Source: an uncultured Winogradskyella sp.
Lineage (GTDB): Bacteria; Bacteroidota; Bacteroidia; Flavobacteriales; Flavobacteriaceae
Assembly: GCA_913055905.1 (NCBI GenBank)
Contig: CAJXLB010000003.1
Coordinates: forward strand, 124,001-188,000
Direction of reading: 5' to 3'
Length of the DNA: 64,000 nucleotides
Below, in pieces: positions 32,863 to 42,069 of the stretch. The notes below the pieces were generated by a model. The model saw only the letters and a list, made by a program, of their open reading frames with translations, ran no database searches and had not been told where the DNA came from. The position numbers and the translations under genes are program-made. Within the stretch, counting starts at the first letter, position 1. Each line of letters opens with the position of its first letter.

Positions 32863-35820
32863 ATGATGAAGTTCTTTTTAAAGCTGCTCATGCTAATGTG
32901 CAGTGTTTCACTATTCTCGCAAGATTATTTCCCGAGCAATTCGGGAGTAATTGCAAAGAATTCCAACTACACCGCATTTATTAACGCTACCATCCATGTA
33001 TCTCCGACCGAAATTATTTCCAATGGAACCTTGTTAATTAGGAAAGGAAAAGTGGTAAATGTTGGTAAGTCCGTAAAAATCCCGGACAACACGACTGTGA
33101 TAGATTTAAGCGGCAAAACTATCTATCCTTCCTTTATTGATTTATACACCACATTTGGCGTTGAAAAACCCAAACGAAGCGGTGATGGCCCTAGGTACGG
33201 CCCTGGACGCAGCGGTTATTATTGGAATGATCATGTTATGCCTGAGCAAGACGTTATGGCAAGTTTTAAATACAATGAAAAAGACGCCTCCGAAATGCAT
33301 AAACTTGGCTTTGGAGTAGTCAACACCCATATGCCAGATGGTATTGTCCGTGGAACAGGAGCTTTAATTGCTTTAAATAATGATGCAGACAATTCGCTAC
33401 GAGTAGTTGATGGTGAAGTGTCCCAACACTTCTCATTTAGCAAAAGTGTAAGGTCTAGACAATCCTATCCAAGCTCAATTATGGGAAGTATGGCTCTTCT
33501 GAGACAAATGTATAATGATGCAAAGTGGTATGCCGCCGGAAATATAGATACGCGGGATTTATCCCTTGAAGCCTTAAATAAAAACAAGGAACTCCTTCAA
33601 ATTTTCGAAGCGAATAGCAGGGCAAATCTCATGCGTGCCGATAAAGTGGGTGACGAATCAGAAGTTCAATACGTCATTGTTGGTGGTGGTGATGAGTATG
33701 AACGTATTGACGATGTAAAAAATACCAAAGCGGTATTAATTCTACCAATAGATTTTCAGGCAGCCTATGATGTTGAAGATCCATTTTTAGCTCACTCGTT
33801 ATCCTTAAGTGATATGAGAGCTTGGAATCAAGAACCACACAACCCAAGGCTTTTAGCAGAAAATGGTATCCCGTTTGTATTAACTACCCACGGATTAAAA
33901 TCAAAAAAGAGCTTTAAATCGAATCTTATGAAGGCCATAGAAAGTGGGCTCTCTAAGGAAAAGGCACTAGAAGCTCTTACCACTCTGCCTGCGAGTTTAC
34001 TAGGTAAAACAGACCTCTTGGGAACTCTAAAAGCTGGAAGCTATGCTAATTTTTTAATTACAGATGGCGATATTTTCGATAAGAAAACCAAACTATACGA
34101 AAACTGGGTTCAGGGAACACCGCATGTCATTGAAGACATGACATCGACAGATATAGATGGAGACTACACTTTCAATCTTGGAGGAAAGGATTACACGCTT
34201 TCCATCAAGAACAGTTTAAGCAAACCAAATGCAAAGCTCGAAAGTGATTCCATTAGCTATTCAACTAAAATGAATTATTCTAATGATTGGGTTAATCTTA
34301 CCTTTAAAACGGCAGATAGCACCAATAAGGAATATATTAGGATTGCGGCCAATGCAAGTTCAGCAAATAGTCTTAACGGCAAAGCCATAATGCCGAATGG
34401 CAATACTCTAAGCTTTTACGCCCTAAAAAAGAAAGAAGAGGCCGAAGACAAAAAACAAAAAGATAAAGATGAAGAAGCATCTCAGCCTTTTTTCAGTCCC
34501 ATCACTTATCCTAACCTCGCCTTTGGTTTTGAAGAAAAACCAAAATCCGAAAACTTGCTTTTTAAAAATGCAACGATATGGACCAACGAGGCCGAAGGTG
34601 TTCTAGAGAAAGCAGACCTTCTTATTAAAGATGGTAAAATTGCCAAAATAGGCAATAACCTCTCTGATAGAAATGCAAAGGTTATAGATGCCACAGGAAA
34701 GCACATTACAGCTGGTATTATCGATGAGCATTCACACATTGCGGCTGCATCGATAAATGAAGGTGGCCAAAACTCTTCTGCTGAAGTTACCATTGAAGAT
34801 GTTATTGATGATGAAGACATCGATTTATATCGTAATTTGGCTGGAGGTGTTACTTCCATTCAAATTCTGCATGGCTCTGCCAATCCTATTGGTGGACGTT
34901 CGGCAATCATAAAATTGAAATGGGGAGAATCTGCCGATAATTTAGTTTACGACAACTCACCAAAGTTCATCAAATTCGCACTAGGTGAAAACGTAAAGCA
35001 ATCGCGTTCTACGACCAATATGCGTTTCCCAAAATCCAGAATGGGTGTCGAGCAAGTTTTTATCGACTATTTTACGCGCGCTAAGGCTTACGACGACAAG
35101 AAGAAAAGCGGGCAACCATATCGTAAGGATACCGAAATGGAAGTTCTAGCCGAAATTTTAAATGGAGAACGCTTTATTTCGTGCCATTCCTATGTGCAAA
35201 GCGAAATAAATATGCTCATGAAGGTTGCGGAAAAATTCAATTTCCGTGTCAATACATTTACACACATTCTGGAAGGTTACAAGGTGGCGGACAAAATGAA
35301 AGAACATGGTGTAGGAGGTTCTACCTTTAGCGATTGGTGGGCTTATAAATACGAAGTTAATGACGCCATTCCTTACAACGCGGCAATTATGCACAAGGTG
35401 GGCGTAACCACAGCAATCAATAGTGACGATGCCGAAATGGCACGTCGTCTAAATCAAGAAGCCGCAAAAGCAGTAAAATATGGTGGCGTAAGTGAAGAAG
35501 AAGCACTTAAAATGGTAACTCTAAACCCTGCTAAACTCTTACATCTAGATGATAGGGTTGGTAGCCTTAAGACCGGTAAAGATGCAGATATCGTGCTATG
35601 GTCTGACCATCCTTTATCCATTTATGCCAAGGCAGAAAAAACAATCATTGAAGGTGTAACCTATTTTGACATAGAACGCGACAAGCAAATGCGTGAGGCC
35701 ATTAAAAAAGAAAAAAGCGAATTAATTAATTTAATGCTTCAAGACAAAAACAAGGGCTTAAAAACACAGCCCGTTGTTAAAAAAGAAAAGGAACTGTTGC
35801 ACTGCGACTCTATGGACTAA
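32863..35820 (+). CDS. Exported double amidohydrolase (one half likely inactive)
   Basis: A 985-residue protein with a signal peptide ending near SLFSQ, built of two amidohydrolase domains. The N-terminal half (about 30-430) has the fold outline and a late ADFLIT-like segment, but its metal motif is replaced by SFIDLYTTFG, without HxH. The C-terminal half (about 565-965) keeps the HSH pair in IDEHSHIAAAS, CHSY, THILEG and the Asp of INSDDAEM, so it should bind metal. A Lys/Glu-rich linker separates the halves. Related to periplasmic imidazolonepropionase-like or dipeptidase-like enzymes. The next gene, 18 bases on, has the same fold. Confidence 0.88.
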   Translation: MMKFFLKLLMLMCSVSLFSQDYFPSNSGVIAKNSNYTAFINATIHVSPTEIISNGTLLIRKGKVVNVGKSVKIPDNTTVIDLSGKTIYPSFIDLYTTFGVEKPKRSGDGPRYGPGRSGYYWNDHVMPEQDVMASFKYNEKDASEMHKLGFGVVNTHMPDGIVRGTGALIALNNDADNSLRVVDGEVSQHFSFSKSVRSRQSYPSSIMGSMALLRQMYNDAKWYAAGNIDTRDLSLEALNKNKELLQIFEANSRANLMRADKVGDESEVQYVIVGGGDEYERIDDVKNTKAVLILPIDFQAAYDVEDPFLAHSLSLSDMRAWNQEPHNPRLLAENGIPFVLTTHGLKSKKSFKSNLMKAIESGLSKEKALEALTTLPASLLGKTDLLGTLKAGSYANFLITDGDIFDKKTKLYENWVQGTPHVIEDMTSTDIDGDYTFNLGGKDYTLSIKNSLSKPNAKLESDSISYSTKMNYSNDWVNLTFKTADSTNKEYIRIAANASSANSLNGKAIMPNGNTLSFYALKKKEEAEDKKQKDKDEEASQPFFSPITYPNLAFGFEEKPKSENLLFKNATIWTNEAEGVLEKADLLIKDGKIAKIGNNLSDRNAKVIDATGKHITAGIIDEHSHIAAASINEGGQNSSAEVTIEDVIDDEDIDLYRNLAGGVTSIQILHGSANPIGGRSAIIKLKWGESADNLVYDNSPKFIKFALGENVKQSRSTTNMRFPKSRMGVEQVFIDYFTRAKAYDDKKKSGQPYRKDTEMEVLAEILNGERFISCHSYVQSEINMLMKVAEKFNFRVNTFTHILEGYKVADKMKEHGVGGSTFSDWWAYKYEVNDAIPYNAAIMHKVGVTTAINSDDAEMARRLNQEAAKAVKYGGVSEEEALKMVTLNPAKLLHLDDRVGSLKTGKDADIVLWSDHPLSIYAKAEKTIIEGVTYFDIERDKQMREAIKKEKSELINLMLQDKNKGLKTQPVVKKEKELLHCDSMD

Positions 35821-35838
35821 CCACTTAAATAAAAAGAA

Positions 35839-37158
35839 ATGAAAAATTCAAAATACATATATACACTTTTAACCCTTGTTTGCTTTAGTTTAGGCATAGC
35901 CCAGCAAACTCCCGCGCCAGAGCAAACTAGAGACATTGCAATTGTAGGAGCAACGGCTCACATTGGCGACGGCACAGTTGTTGAAAATAGCATGATTATC
36001 CTCAGCAATGGAAAAATTAGTCGTGTATTGGAAGGAAACAACAATGATGGGTTAGGGCTACAATCCATGGACGTCATTGAAGCTAAAGGAAAGCATGTCT
36101 ACCCTGGTTTTATTGTAGCCAACGGTACTTTAGGTTTGGTAGAGGTCGATGCTGTAAAAGCGTCAAATGACTTATCAGAGCTTGGTGCCTTTAATCCTCA
36201 TATTAGAAGTATTATAGCCTACAATGCCGAATCTAAAGTAGTGGAATCTATGCGCCCTAATGGTGTTTTATTAGGTCAAGTCGTACCACGTGGTGGCCGA
36301 ATTACCGGAACCTCTTCTGTAGTACAATATGATGCGTGGAATTGGGAAGATGCGGTCGTTAAAATGGACGATGGCATCCATATTAATTGGCCTAACAGCT
36401 TTAGACGAGGACGTTGGTGGCTAGGAGAAGATCCTGGCTTAAAACCTAATAAGGATTATGCCAAAGAAGTTAAGGAACTTACCGATTATTTTAACGAATC
36501 CAAAAGCTATAATAAAGGAAATAAACCAGAGGTGCATTTGCCTTTTGAAGCTATGGCAGGTTTATTCGACGGTACAAAACGTTTGTATATCAATGTAGAT
36601 GATGAAAAGGGCATAACAGACGCTGTTAATTTCGCGAAGTCACAAGGTGTTGAGCACGTTACCATTGTAGGTGCCTATGAAGCTCACAAAGTAGCTGATT
36701 TCTTAAAAAATAATAACATTTCTGTTTTCTTGAGGCGTGTACATTCGCGACCAAATAATGAAGATGATGACTATGACACGCCTTTTAAGCTTGCCAAACA
36801 CCTTGTGGATGCAGGCGTATTGGTAGCACTAGAGCCTAGTGGTCAAATGGAGCGCATGAATTCTAGAAATCTTCCGTTTTATGCAGGGACAACGGTTGCT
36901 TACGGATTATCAAAGGAGCAAGCACTCCAATTGATTACGTCCAATCCAGCAAAAATTTTGGGAATAGATGACAGGTTTGGAACCCTAGAAGAAGGAAAAA
37001 GCGCAACGCTATTCATAAGCGAAGGAGATGCTTTGGATATGCGCACCAACAAAGTAACCCATGCATTTATAGATGGTAGGCAACTTAGCTTGGAAACCCA
37101 TCAAACCGAATTGGCAAAACGCTATTCTGATAAATATAATATCGAATTAAAAGATTAG
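35839..37158 (+). CDS. Exported amidohydrolase-fold protein lacking metal ligands
   Basis: A 439-residue protein with a signal peptide ending at LGIAQ. The frame of an amidohydrolase is present: an early GATAHIGDGTVVENS beta-sandwich, YPGFIVANGTLGLVE where the HxH should be, and a late SNPAKILGIDDRFGTLEEGKSATLF. Neither the HxH pair nor the late metal-binding Asp (here EPSGQM) is kept. It follows the double-domain protein after 18 bases. I infer a non-catalytic partner or regulator of that enzyme. Confidence 0.85.
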   Translation: MKNSKYIYTLLTLVCFSLGIAQQTPAPEQTRDIAIVGATAHIGDGTVVENSMIILSNGKISRVLEGNNNDGLGLQSMDVIEAKGKHVYPGFIVANGTLGLVEVDAVKASNDLSELGAFNPHIRSIIAYNAESKVVESMRPNGVLLGQVVPRGGRITGTSSVVQYDAWNWEDAVVKMDDGIHINWPNSFRRGRWWLGEDPGLKPNKDYAKEVKELTDYFNESKSYNKGNKPEVHLPFEAMAGLFDGTKRLYINVDDEKGITDAVNFAKSQGVEHVTIVGAYEAHKVADFLKNNNISVFLRRVHSRPNNEDDDYDTPFKLAKHLVDAGVLVALEPSGQMERMNSRNLPFYAGTTVAYGLSKEQALQLITSNPAKILGIDDRFGTLEEGKSATLFISEGDALDMRTNKVTHAFIDGRQLSLETHQTELAKRYSDKYNIELKD

Positions 37159-37160
37159 AT

Positions 37161-37187
37161 AAAAGCGAGCTCAGGCTCGCTTTTGTT
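37161..37187 (+). terminator. Intrinsic terminator after the amidohydrolase pair
   Basis: A perfect 10-bp stem, AAAAGCGAGC/GCTCGCTTTT (37161-37170 with 37175-37184), with a 4-base loop, followed by a T-rich tail. Confidence 0.9.
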
Positions 37188-37249
37188 TTAGGCGGGCCTA
37201 TCATTTCGAGGCCACTACATTTTTAAGCTTTCAACTTATTTTATTGCAG

Positions 37250-37257
37250 TAACTTTG
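37250..37257 (+). promoter_or_regulatory. -7 box of the TrmH-like gene
   Basis: TAACTTTG is a full match to TAnnTTTG, 8 bases before the start codon at 37266. This implies a very short leader. No clear -33 box is seen. Confidence 0.45.
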
Positions 37258-37265
37258 CAACTACT

Positions 37266-38063
37266 ATGATAAAAACTATTTCGAGCACACAAAACGTCCT
37301 AGTGAAACAACTGGTCGTATTAAAGGAAAAATCCCGTGAGCGAAAAAAACAAGGGCTTTTTGTACTGGAAGGCAAACGGGAATTGTCCTTAGCCATTAAA
37401 GGTGGCTACACCGTTAAGTCGTTATTATTTTTCCCAGATCTATTCTCCACTAGCGAGGCTAAGGCCCTAGGACAATATGGTATAGAAATTATTGAAATTT
37501 CAAAAGAGGTCTTTACAAAATTAGCCCACCGAGAAACGACGGAAGGCGTTATAGCTGTTGTTAAAGCCAAAAACCACCATTTGGAAGATTTGAAACTACA
37601 GACTAAAAACCCTCTGATTTTGGTTGCTGAAGCACCTGAAAAACCTGGGAACATTGGAGCGTTACTCCGTACCGCTGATGCTGCAGATGTTGATGCCGTT
37701 ATAATAGCTAATCCAAAATCTGATCTTTACAATCCAAATATCATTCGGTCTAGTGTAGGCTGTGTATTTTCGTCACAAATTGCACTGGCGTCAACAGAAG
37801 AGGCTATTGACTATCTCAAACACTATAATTTCAATATTTTCTCGGCTATTCTTCAAGAGTCAGAACCTTATCATCATCAAGATTACACACAACCAACGGC
37901 TATCGTTGTTGGTACAGAAGCAAGCGGATTATCTCAAGAATGGCGCAGAGCAGCAACAAAAAACATTCATATTCCTATGCAAGGTCAAATCGATTCCATG
38001 AATGTTTCGGTAGCAGCAGGAATTCTTATTTTTGAAGCCAAAAGACAACGCGATTTTAAATAA
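37266..38063 (+). CDS. SpoU/TrmH-family RNA 2'-O-methyltransferase
   Basis: A 265-residue SPOUT methyltransferase that modifies ribose in tRNA or rRNA. The N-terminal substrate domain (about 1-95) includes GLFVLEGKRELSLAI. The C-terminal knot has the three family motifs: APEKPGNIGALLRTADA (about 122-138), IVVGTEASGLSQEW and IPMQGQIDSMNVSVAAGILIFE. It most resembles RlmB/TrmH-like enzymes, but the exact target cannot be stated. It overlaps the next gene by one base. Confidence 0.92.
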   Translation: MIKTISSTQNVLVKQLVVLKEKSRERKKQGLFVLEGKRELSLAIKGGYTVKSLLFFPDLFSTSEAKALGQYGIEIIEISKEVFTKLAHRETTEGVIAVVKAKNHHLEDLKLQTKNPLILVAEAPEKPGNIGALLRTADAADVDAVIIANPKSDLYNPNIIRSSVGCVFSSQIALASTEEAIDYLKHYNFNIFSAILQESEPYHHQDYTQPTAIVVGTEASGLSQEWRRAATKNIHIPMQGQIDSMNVSVAAGILIFEAKRQRDFK

Positions 38064-39298
38064 TGATGACATCCACTACCCTATTCTACATTATAATTGC
38101 CATTATCCTAATTAATTTCTTTAAAGATAAAATCATAAACGCTCTTAATGCCAAACACTATAACGACCCAATACCTTCAGAACTTGATGATGTGTTTGAT
38201 GAGGACGAGTACAAAAAATCCCAAGCTTACAAATTAGCGAATTACAACTTTGGTCTGTGGTCATCTGCGTTTAGCTTAATTTTAACCCTTGGTTTTTTAA
38301 TTTTTGATGGATTTGAGTATGTAGACGATTTCGCTCGCCAATACGCTAATAATGAGATTGTAGTTGGTCTAATATTCTTTGGTATAATTATGATAGCGAG
38401 CGATATCTTAACCACTCCTTTTTCCTATTACAAAACCTTTGTTATTGAAGAGCGATTCGGATTTAATAAGACCACCAAAAAAACCTTTATTCTAGACAAA
38501 GTTAAAGGGTTATTTATGATGGCCATAATTGGAGGTGGTTTAATGGCCGCAGTAATTTGGTTCTATCAATTTACAGGACAGTACTTTTGGGTTTATACAT
38601 GGGCAATTATTACAGTATTCACCATTTTTATGAATATGTTCTACTCCAGATTGATAGTACCGCTTTTCAATAAACAAAAGCCCTTGGAGGATGGCACTTT
38701 ACGAGATAAAATCTCAGATTATGCCAAATCTGTTGGGTTTAGCCTTAATAAGATTTTTGTCATAGATGGCTCTAAACGCAGTACAAAAGCCAATGCGTAT
38801 TTCTCTGGTTTCGGCAGGGAAAAACGTGTCACTCTTTACGACACCTTAGTAGAGGACTTAAACGATGAAGAGATTGTTGCCGTTTTGGCCCATGAGGTAG
38901 GACACTATAAAAAGCATCATATCATTTTCAACTTAATATTTTCTGTTTTATTGACAGGTATAACACTTTTCATTCTTTCTGTTTTTATTTCAAATCCATT
39001 ACTGTCACAGGCTATTGGAGTGCAAAAGCCAAGTTTTCATGTAGGTTTAGTGGCGTTTGGCCTATTGTATGCACCAATATCTGAATTAACGGGATTGGTA
39101 ATGAATTACATATCACGACTTTTTGAATATCAAGCAGATAATTATGCCAAAACAACTTATGCCGCCAAGCCATTGATTACCTCTTTGAAAAAACTTTCTA
39201 AAAATAGTCTTAGTAATCTCACCCCTCATAAGGCCTATGTCTTTATGCATTATTCCCACCCTACATTACTGAATCGTGTAAAAAACCTGAAAGGCTAA
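38063..39298 (+). CDS. M48 zinc metalloprotease, CAAX protease 1 (Ste24)-like
   Basis: A 411-residue membrane protease with about seven helices. The catalytic motif is VLAHEVGHYKKHH (about 273-285), HExxH, with the third ligand in FEYQADNYA (about 352-360), a clear M48 pattern. The N-terminal helical domain and the YNFGLWSSAF region match eukaryotic-type Ste24 rather than HtpX. Bacteria do not prenylate proteins in the usual sense, so the natural substrate is unknown; membrane protein quality control is plausible. Confidence 0.92.
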   Translation: MMTSTTLFYIIIAIILINFFKDKIINALNAKHYNDPIPSELDDVFDEDEYKKSQAYKLANYNFGLWSSAFSLILTLGFLIFDGFEYVDDFARQYANNEIVVGLIFFGIIMIASDILTTPFSYYKTFVIEERFGFNKTTKKTFILDKVKGLFMMAIIGGGLMAAVIWFYQFTGQYFWVYTWAIITVFTIFMNMFYSRLIVPLFNKQKPLEDGTLRDKISDYAKSVGFSLNKIFVIDGSKRSTKANAYFSGFGREKRVTLYDTLVEDLNDEEIVAVLAHEVGHYKKHHIIFNLIFSVLLTGITLFILSVFISNPLLSQAIGVQKPSFHVGLVAFGLLYAPISELTGLVMNYISRLFEYQADNYAKTTYAAKPLITSLKKLSKNSLSNLTPHKAYVFMHYSHPTLLNRVKNLKG

Positions 39299-39371
39299 TT
39301 TTATTTTAATAGACGAGATTTTCTGGTGAATAAGATATTGCTTATTCCCCTAGTTTTAGTACTTTAGTTCT

Positions 39372-41579
39372 ATGACTGAAGTTGATATTGAAAAAGAAAA
39401 TGCAGCAATTGCCAAAGCTTACAAGGAACTCCTTAAAGTAAGCTATCAAACCTTGAGTCGTGCCGATAAAAAATTAATTCGTCAAGCATTCGAGGTCGCC
39501 TTGGATGCACATAAGGATCAACGACGTAAATCTGGCGAAGCTTACATTTTTCACCCTATTGCCGTAGCTAAAATAGTCGCCCAGGAAATTGGTCTAGATG
39601 CTACTTCCATCGCCTCTGCCCTGTTACACGATGTAGTTGAGGATAATCCCAATTACACCATAGCAGACATAGAACAATTGTTTGGAGAAACCGTTGCAAG
39701 AATTGTTGATGGCCTAACCAAAATATCGTCATTAGACACGGAAATGGATGTTTCGCTTCAGGCGGAAAACTTCAGGAAAATGCTTCTCACCCTTAATGAA
39801 GATGTTAGGGTAATTATTATAAAAATTGCCGATCGCTTGCACAACATGCAGACCATGGAATCCATGCGTGCCGATAAGCAAGTAAAAATCGCCTCCGAAA
39901 CGCTCTACATTTATGCGCCATTAGCTCATAGAATAGGACTTTATAACATTAAAACAGAACTCGAAGATTTAGGCTTAAAATATACCGAACCAGAAGTTTA
40001 TAATGACATTCTGGAAAAAATGAAAGAGAGTAAAGAAGAGCAAGACGCTTATATTAAATCATTTTCTAAGGTAATTGAAGAGTCGTTGAATAAGGAAGGT
40101 ATTAATTACGAAATTAAGGGCAGACCAAAATCCATATTTAGCATAAGGCGTAAGATGGTGAAACAAGGAATCTCTTTTGAGGAAGTCTATGACAAGTTCG
40201 CCGTTAGAATTATATATAAGTCCGATTTAGCTAATGAAAAATTCCTAGCGTGGAAGATTTACTCCATTGTTACCGATCATTTTACACCTAACCCAATTCG
40301 ATTACGCGATTGGATTTCATCGCCTAAATCAACCGGTTATGAAGCGCTACATATCACAGTTGTTGGACCAAAAAGTCGCTTCGTGGAAGTTCAAATCCGA
40401 AGTGAGCGCATGAACGAAATAGCAGAAAAAGGTTACGCGGCGCATTACAAATACAAAAATGAAACTGATAAAGATGACAGTTTAGACCTTTGGATAAATC
40501 GCTTGCAAGAAGCCCTAGAGAGCAATGAAGTGGATGCTGTGGATTTTGTTGAGCAGTTTAAACTCAACCTCTACTCCAAAGAAATTTTTGTATTCTCGCC
40601 AAAAGGAGATTTAAAATCCTTACCAAAAGGTGCCACACCTTTAGATTTTGCCTTTAGCATACACACTGAGATTGGCATGAAAACACGTGGTGCCAAGGTC
40701 AATGGTAAACTTGTGCCGTTAAGCCACGAACTGCAGAGTGGTGATCGCGTTGAGATTTTAACTTCAGAGAATGCCAAGCCCAATGCCAACTGGTTGGATT
40801 ATGCAACAACAGCTAGAGCACGGAGTAAAATTAAATCAGCCTTAAGGGAAGACACCAAACGCATAGCAGAAGAAGGGAAAGAGATTTTAAGGCGTAAACT
40901 AAAGCAACTTAAAATCACACTAAACGAAAGCTCAGTAAATGACCTTGTCAATTATTTCAACCTTAATACCTCATTAGATCTTTTTTACCGTGTAGGCATA
41001 GGAAGTATCGATAATACGAAGTTAAAGGCTTTTGCCGCCTCAAGAAGCAGTTCTATCGTGAGCTACTTTAAAAAGAAAATACGTAAACCAGAACCGCCAA
41101 AGGACATCAATAAAGAGGAAATTACTTCTAAGTACGACATGTTGGTCTTTGGCAAAGAGGAAGAGAAACTGAATTATACACTGGCCAATTGCTGCAATCC
41201 CATTCCTGGAGATAAGGTCTTTGGTTTTTTAACCATCAATGACGGAATTAAGGTTCATAAAAAAAATTGTCCTAATGCCGTTAGCCTTCAGTCTAACTAC
41301 GCCTACAGAATCATGCCCGCGAAGTGGATAGACTCGTCACAGCAAGTGTACACCTCGCAAATAGAACTATCTGGCATCGACAACCTTGGCCTCGTTAACG
41401 ATATTACTAATCTTATCTCCCAAAACATGCATGTAAACATGAAAAGCATAAGTTTTTCTAGTGAAGACGGTGTGTTCTCGGGAAAAATAACCGTACAGGT
41501 ACAAAATCAGGCTATACTCAAGAAACTCATGGATAAGCTCAAAAAAATTAATGGTATCGATAAGGTTAAGAGAGTCTAA
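39372..41579 (+). CDS. Bifunctional (p)ppGpp synthetase/hydrolase (Rel/SpoT)
   Basis: A 735-residue stringent-response enzyme. Domains in order: HD hydrolase (about 40-200) with SALLHDVVEDN, the intact HDxxED motif; synthetase (about 245-385) with RLRDWISSPKSTGYEALHITVVGP; TGS (about 395-455); a zinc-finger-like region with ANCCNPIPGDKV (about 605); and ACT (about 660-735). The positively charged RLRD in place of the acidic ExDD of RelA supports a two-way enzyme. It makes and breaks ppGpp in starvation. The fur-like and purA genes follow; PurA is a known ppGpp target in some bacteria. Confidence 0.95.
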   Translation: MTEVDIEKENAAIAKAYKELLKVSYQTLSRADKKLIRQAFEVALDAHKDQRRKSGEAYIFHPIAVAKIVAQEIGLDATSIASALLHDVVEDNPNYTIADIEQLFGETVARIVDGLTKISSLDTEMDVSLQAENFRKMLLTLNEDVRVIIIKIADRLHNMQTMESMRADKQVKIASETLYIYAPLAHRIGLYNIKTELEDLGLKYTEPEVYNDILEKMKESKEEQDAYIKSFSKVIEESLNKEGINYEIKGRPKSIFSIRRKMVKQGISFEEVYDKFAVRIIYKSDLANEKFLAWKIYSIVTDHFTPNPIRLRDWISSPKSTGYEALHITVVGPKSRFVEVQIRSERMNEIAEKGYAAHYKYKNETDKDDSLDLWINRLQEALESNEVDAVDFVEQFKLNLYSKEIFVFSPKGDLKSLPKGATPLDFAFSIHTEIGMKTRGAKVNGKLVPLSHELQSGDRVEILTSENAKPNANWLDYATTARARSKIKSALREDTKRIAEEGKEILRRKLKQLKITLNESSVNDLVNYFNLNTSLDLFYRVGIGSIDNTKLKAFAASRSSSIVSYFKKKIRKPEPPKDINKEEITSKYDMLVFGKEEEKLNYTLANCCNPIPGDKVFGFLTINDGIKVHKKNCPNAVSLQSNYAYRIMPAKWIDSSQQVYTSQIELSGIDNLGLVNDITNLISQNMHVNMKSISFSSEDGVFSGKITVQVQNQAILKKLMDKLKKINGIDKVKRV

Positions 41580-41586
41580 AATTATG

Positions 41587-41594
41587 TAAATTTG
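41587..41594 (+). promoter_or_regulatory. -7 box upstream of the Fur-family gene
   Basis: TAAATTTG is a full match to TAnnTTTG, located just after the rel stop codon and 11 bases before the start at 41605. The Fur-family gene may therefore have its own promoter besides read-through from rel. Confidence 0.45.
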
Positions 41595-41604
41595 CAGCCT
41601 AATT

Positions 41605-42057
41605 ATGAATGCAACCACAGAAGAAAGTAATCAGGAAATTGTAAAACGTGTTTTTACACAATTTCTAGAAGAAAAAGGACACAGAAAGACGCCTGAACGC
41701 TATGCTATATTGCAAGAAATATACGATAGCGAAGAGCATTTTGATATAGAGTCGCTCTACATTAAAATGAAGAATAAAAACTACCGAGTTAGTCGTGCCA
41801 CGCTTTATAACACAATAGAACTGCTTCTCGACTGTGGTTTGGTTAGAAAGCACCAATTTGGCCAAAGTCAGGCCCATTACGAAAAATCGTATTTCGATAA
41901 ACAACACGACCACGTCATTCTTACCGATACAGGCGAGGTTATCGAGTTTTGCGACCCACGCATTCAATCCATACAAAAAACCATAGAAGAGGTTTTTAAT
42001 ATTAACATAACTAATCACTCACTCTATTTTTACGGTATTCGTAAAAATGACGACTAA
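41605..42057 (+). CDS. Fur-family metal-dependent repressor
   Basis: A 150-residue regulator with an N-terminal winged helix (about 10-85, containing [15 protein letters not shown] and [13 protein letters not shown]) and a C-terminal dimerisation domain. The regulatory metal site is in [18 protein letters not shown] (about 92-110). The CxxC structural zinc pair of E. coli Fur is absent: those positions read LTDT, and only single cysteines remain. Whether it responds to iron, zinc, manganese or peroxide cannot be told. It is 12 bases before purA. Confidence 0.9.
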   Translation: MNATTEESNQEIVKRVFTQFLEEKGHRKTPERYAILQEIYDSEEHFDIESLYIKMKNKNYRVSRATLYNTIELLLDCGLVRKHQFGQSQAHYEKSYFDKQHDHVILTDTGEVIEFCDPRIQSIQKTIEEVFNINITNHSLYFYGIRKNDD

Positions 42058-42069
42058 CTAAAATATACC

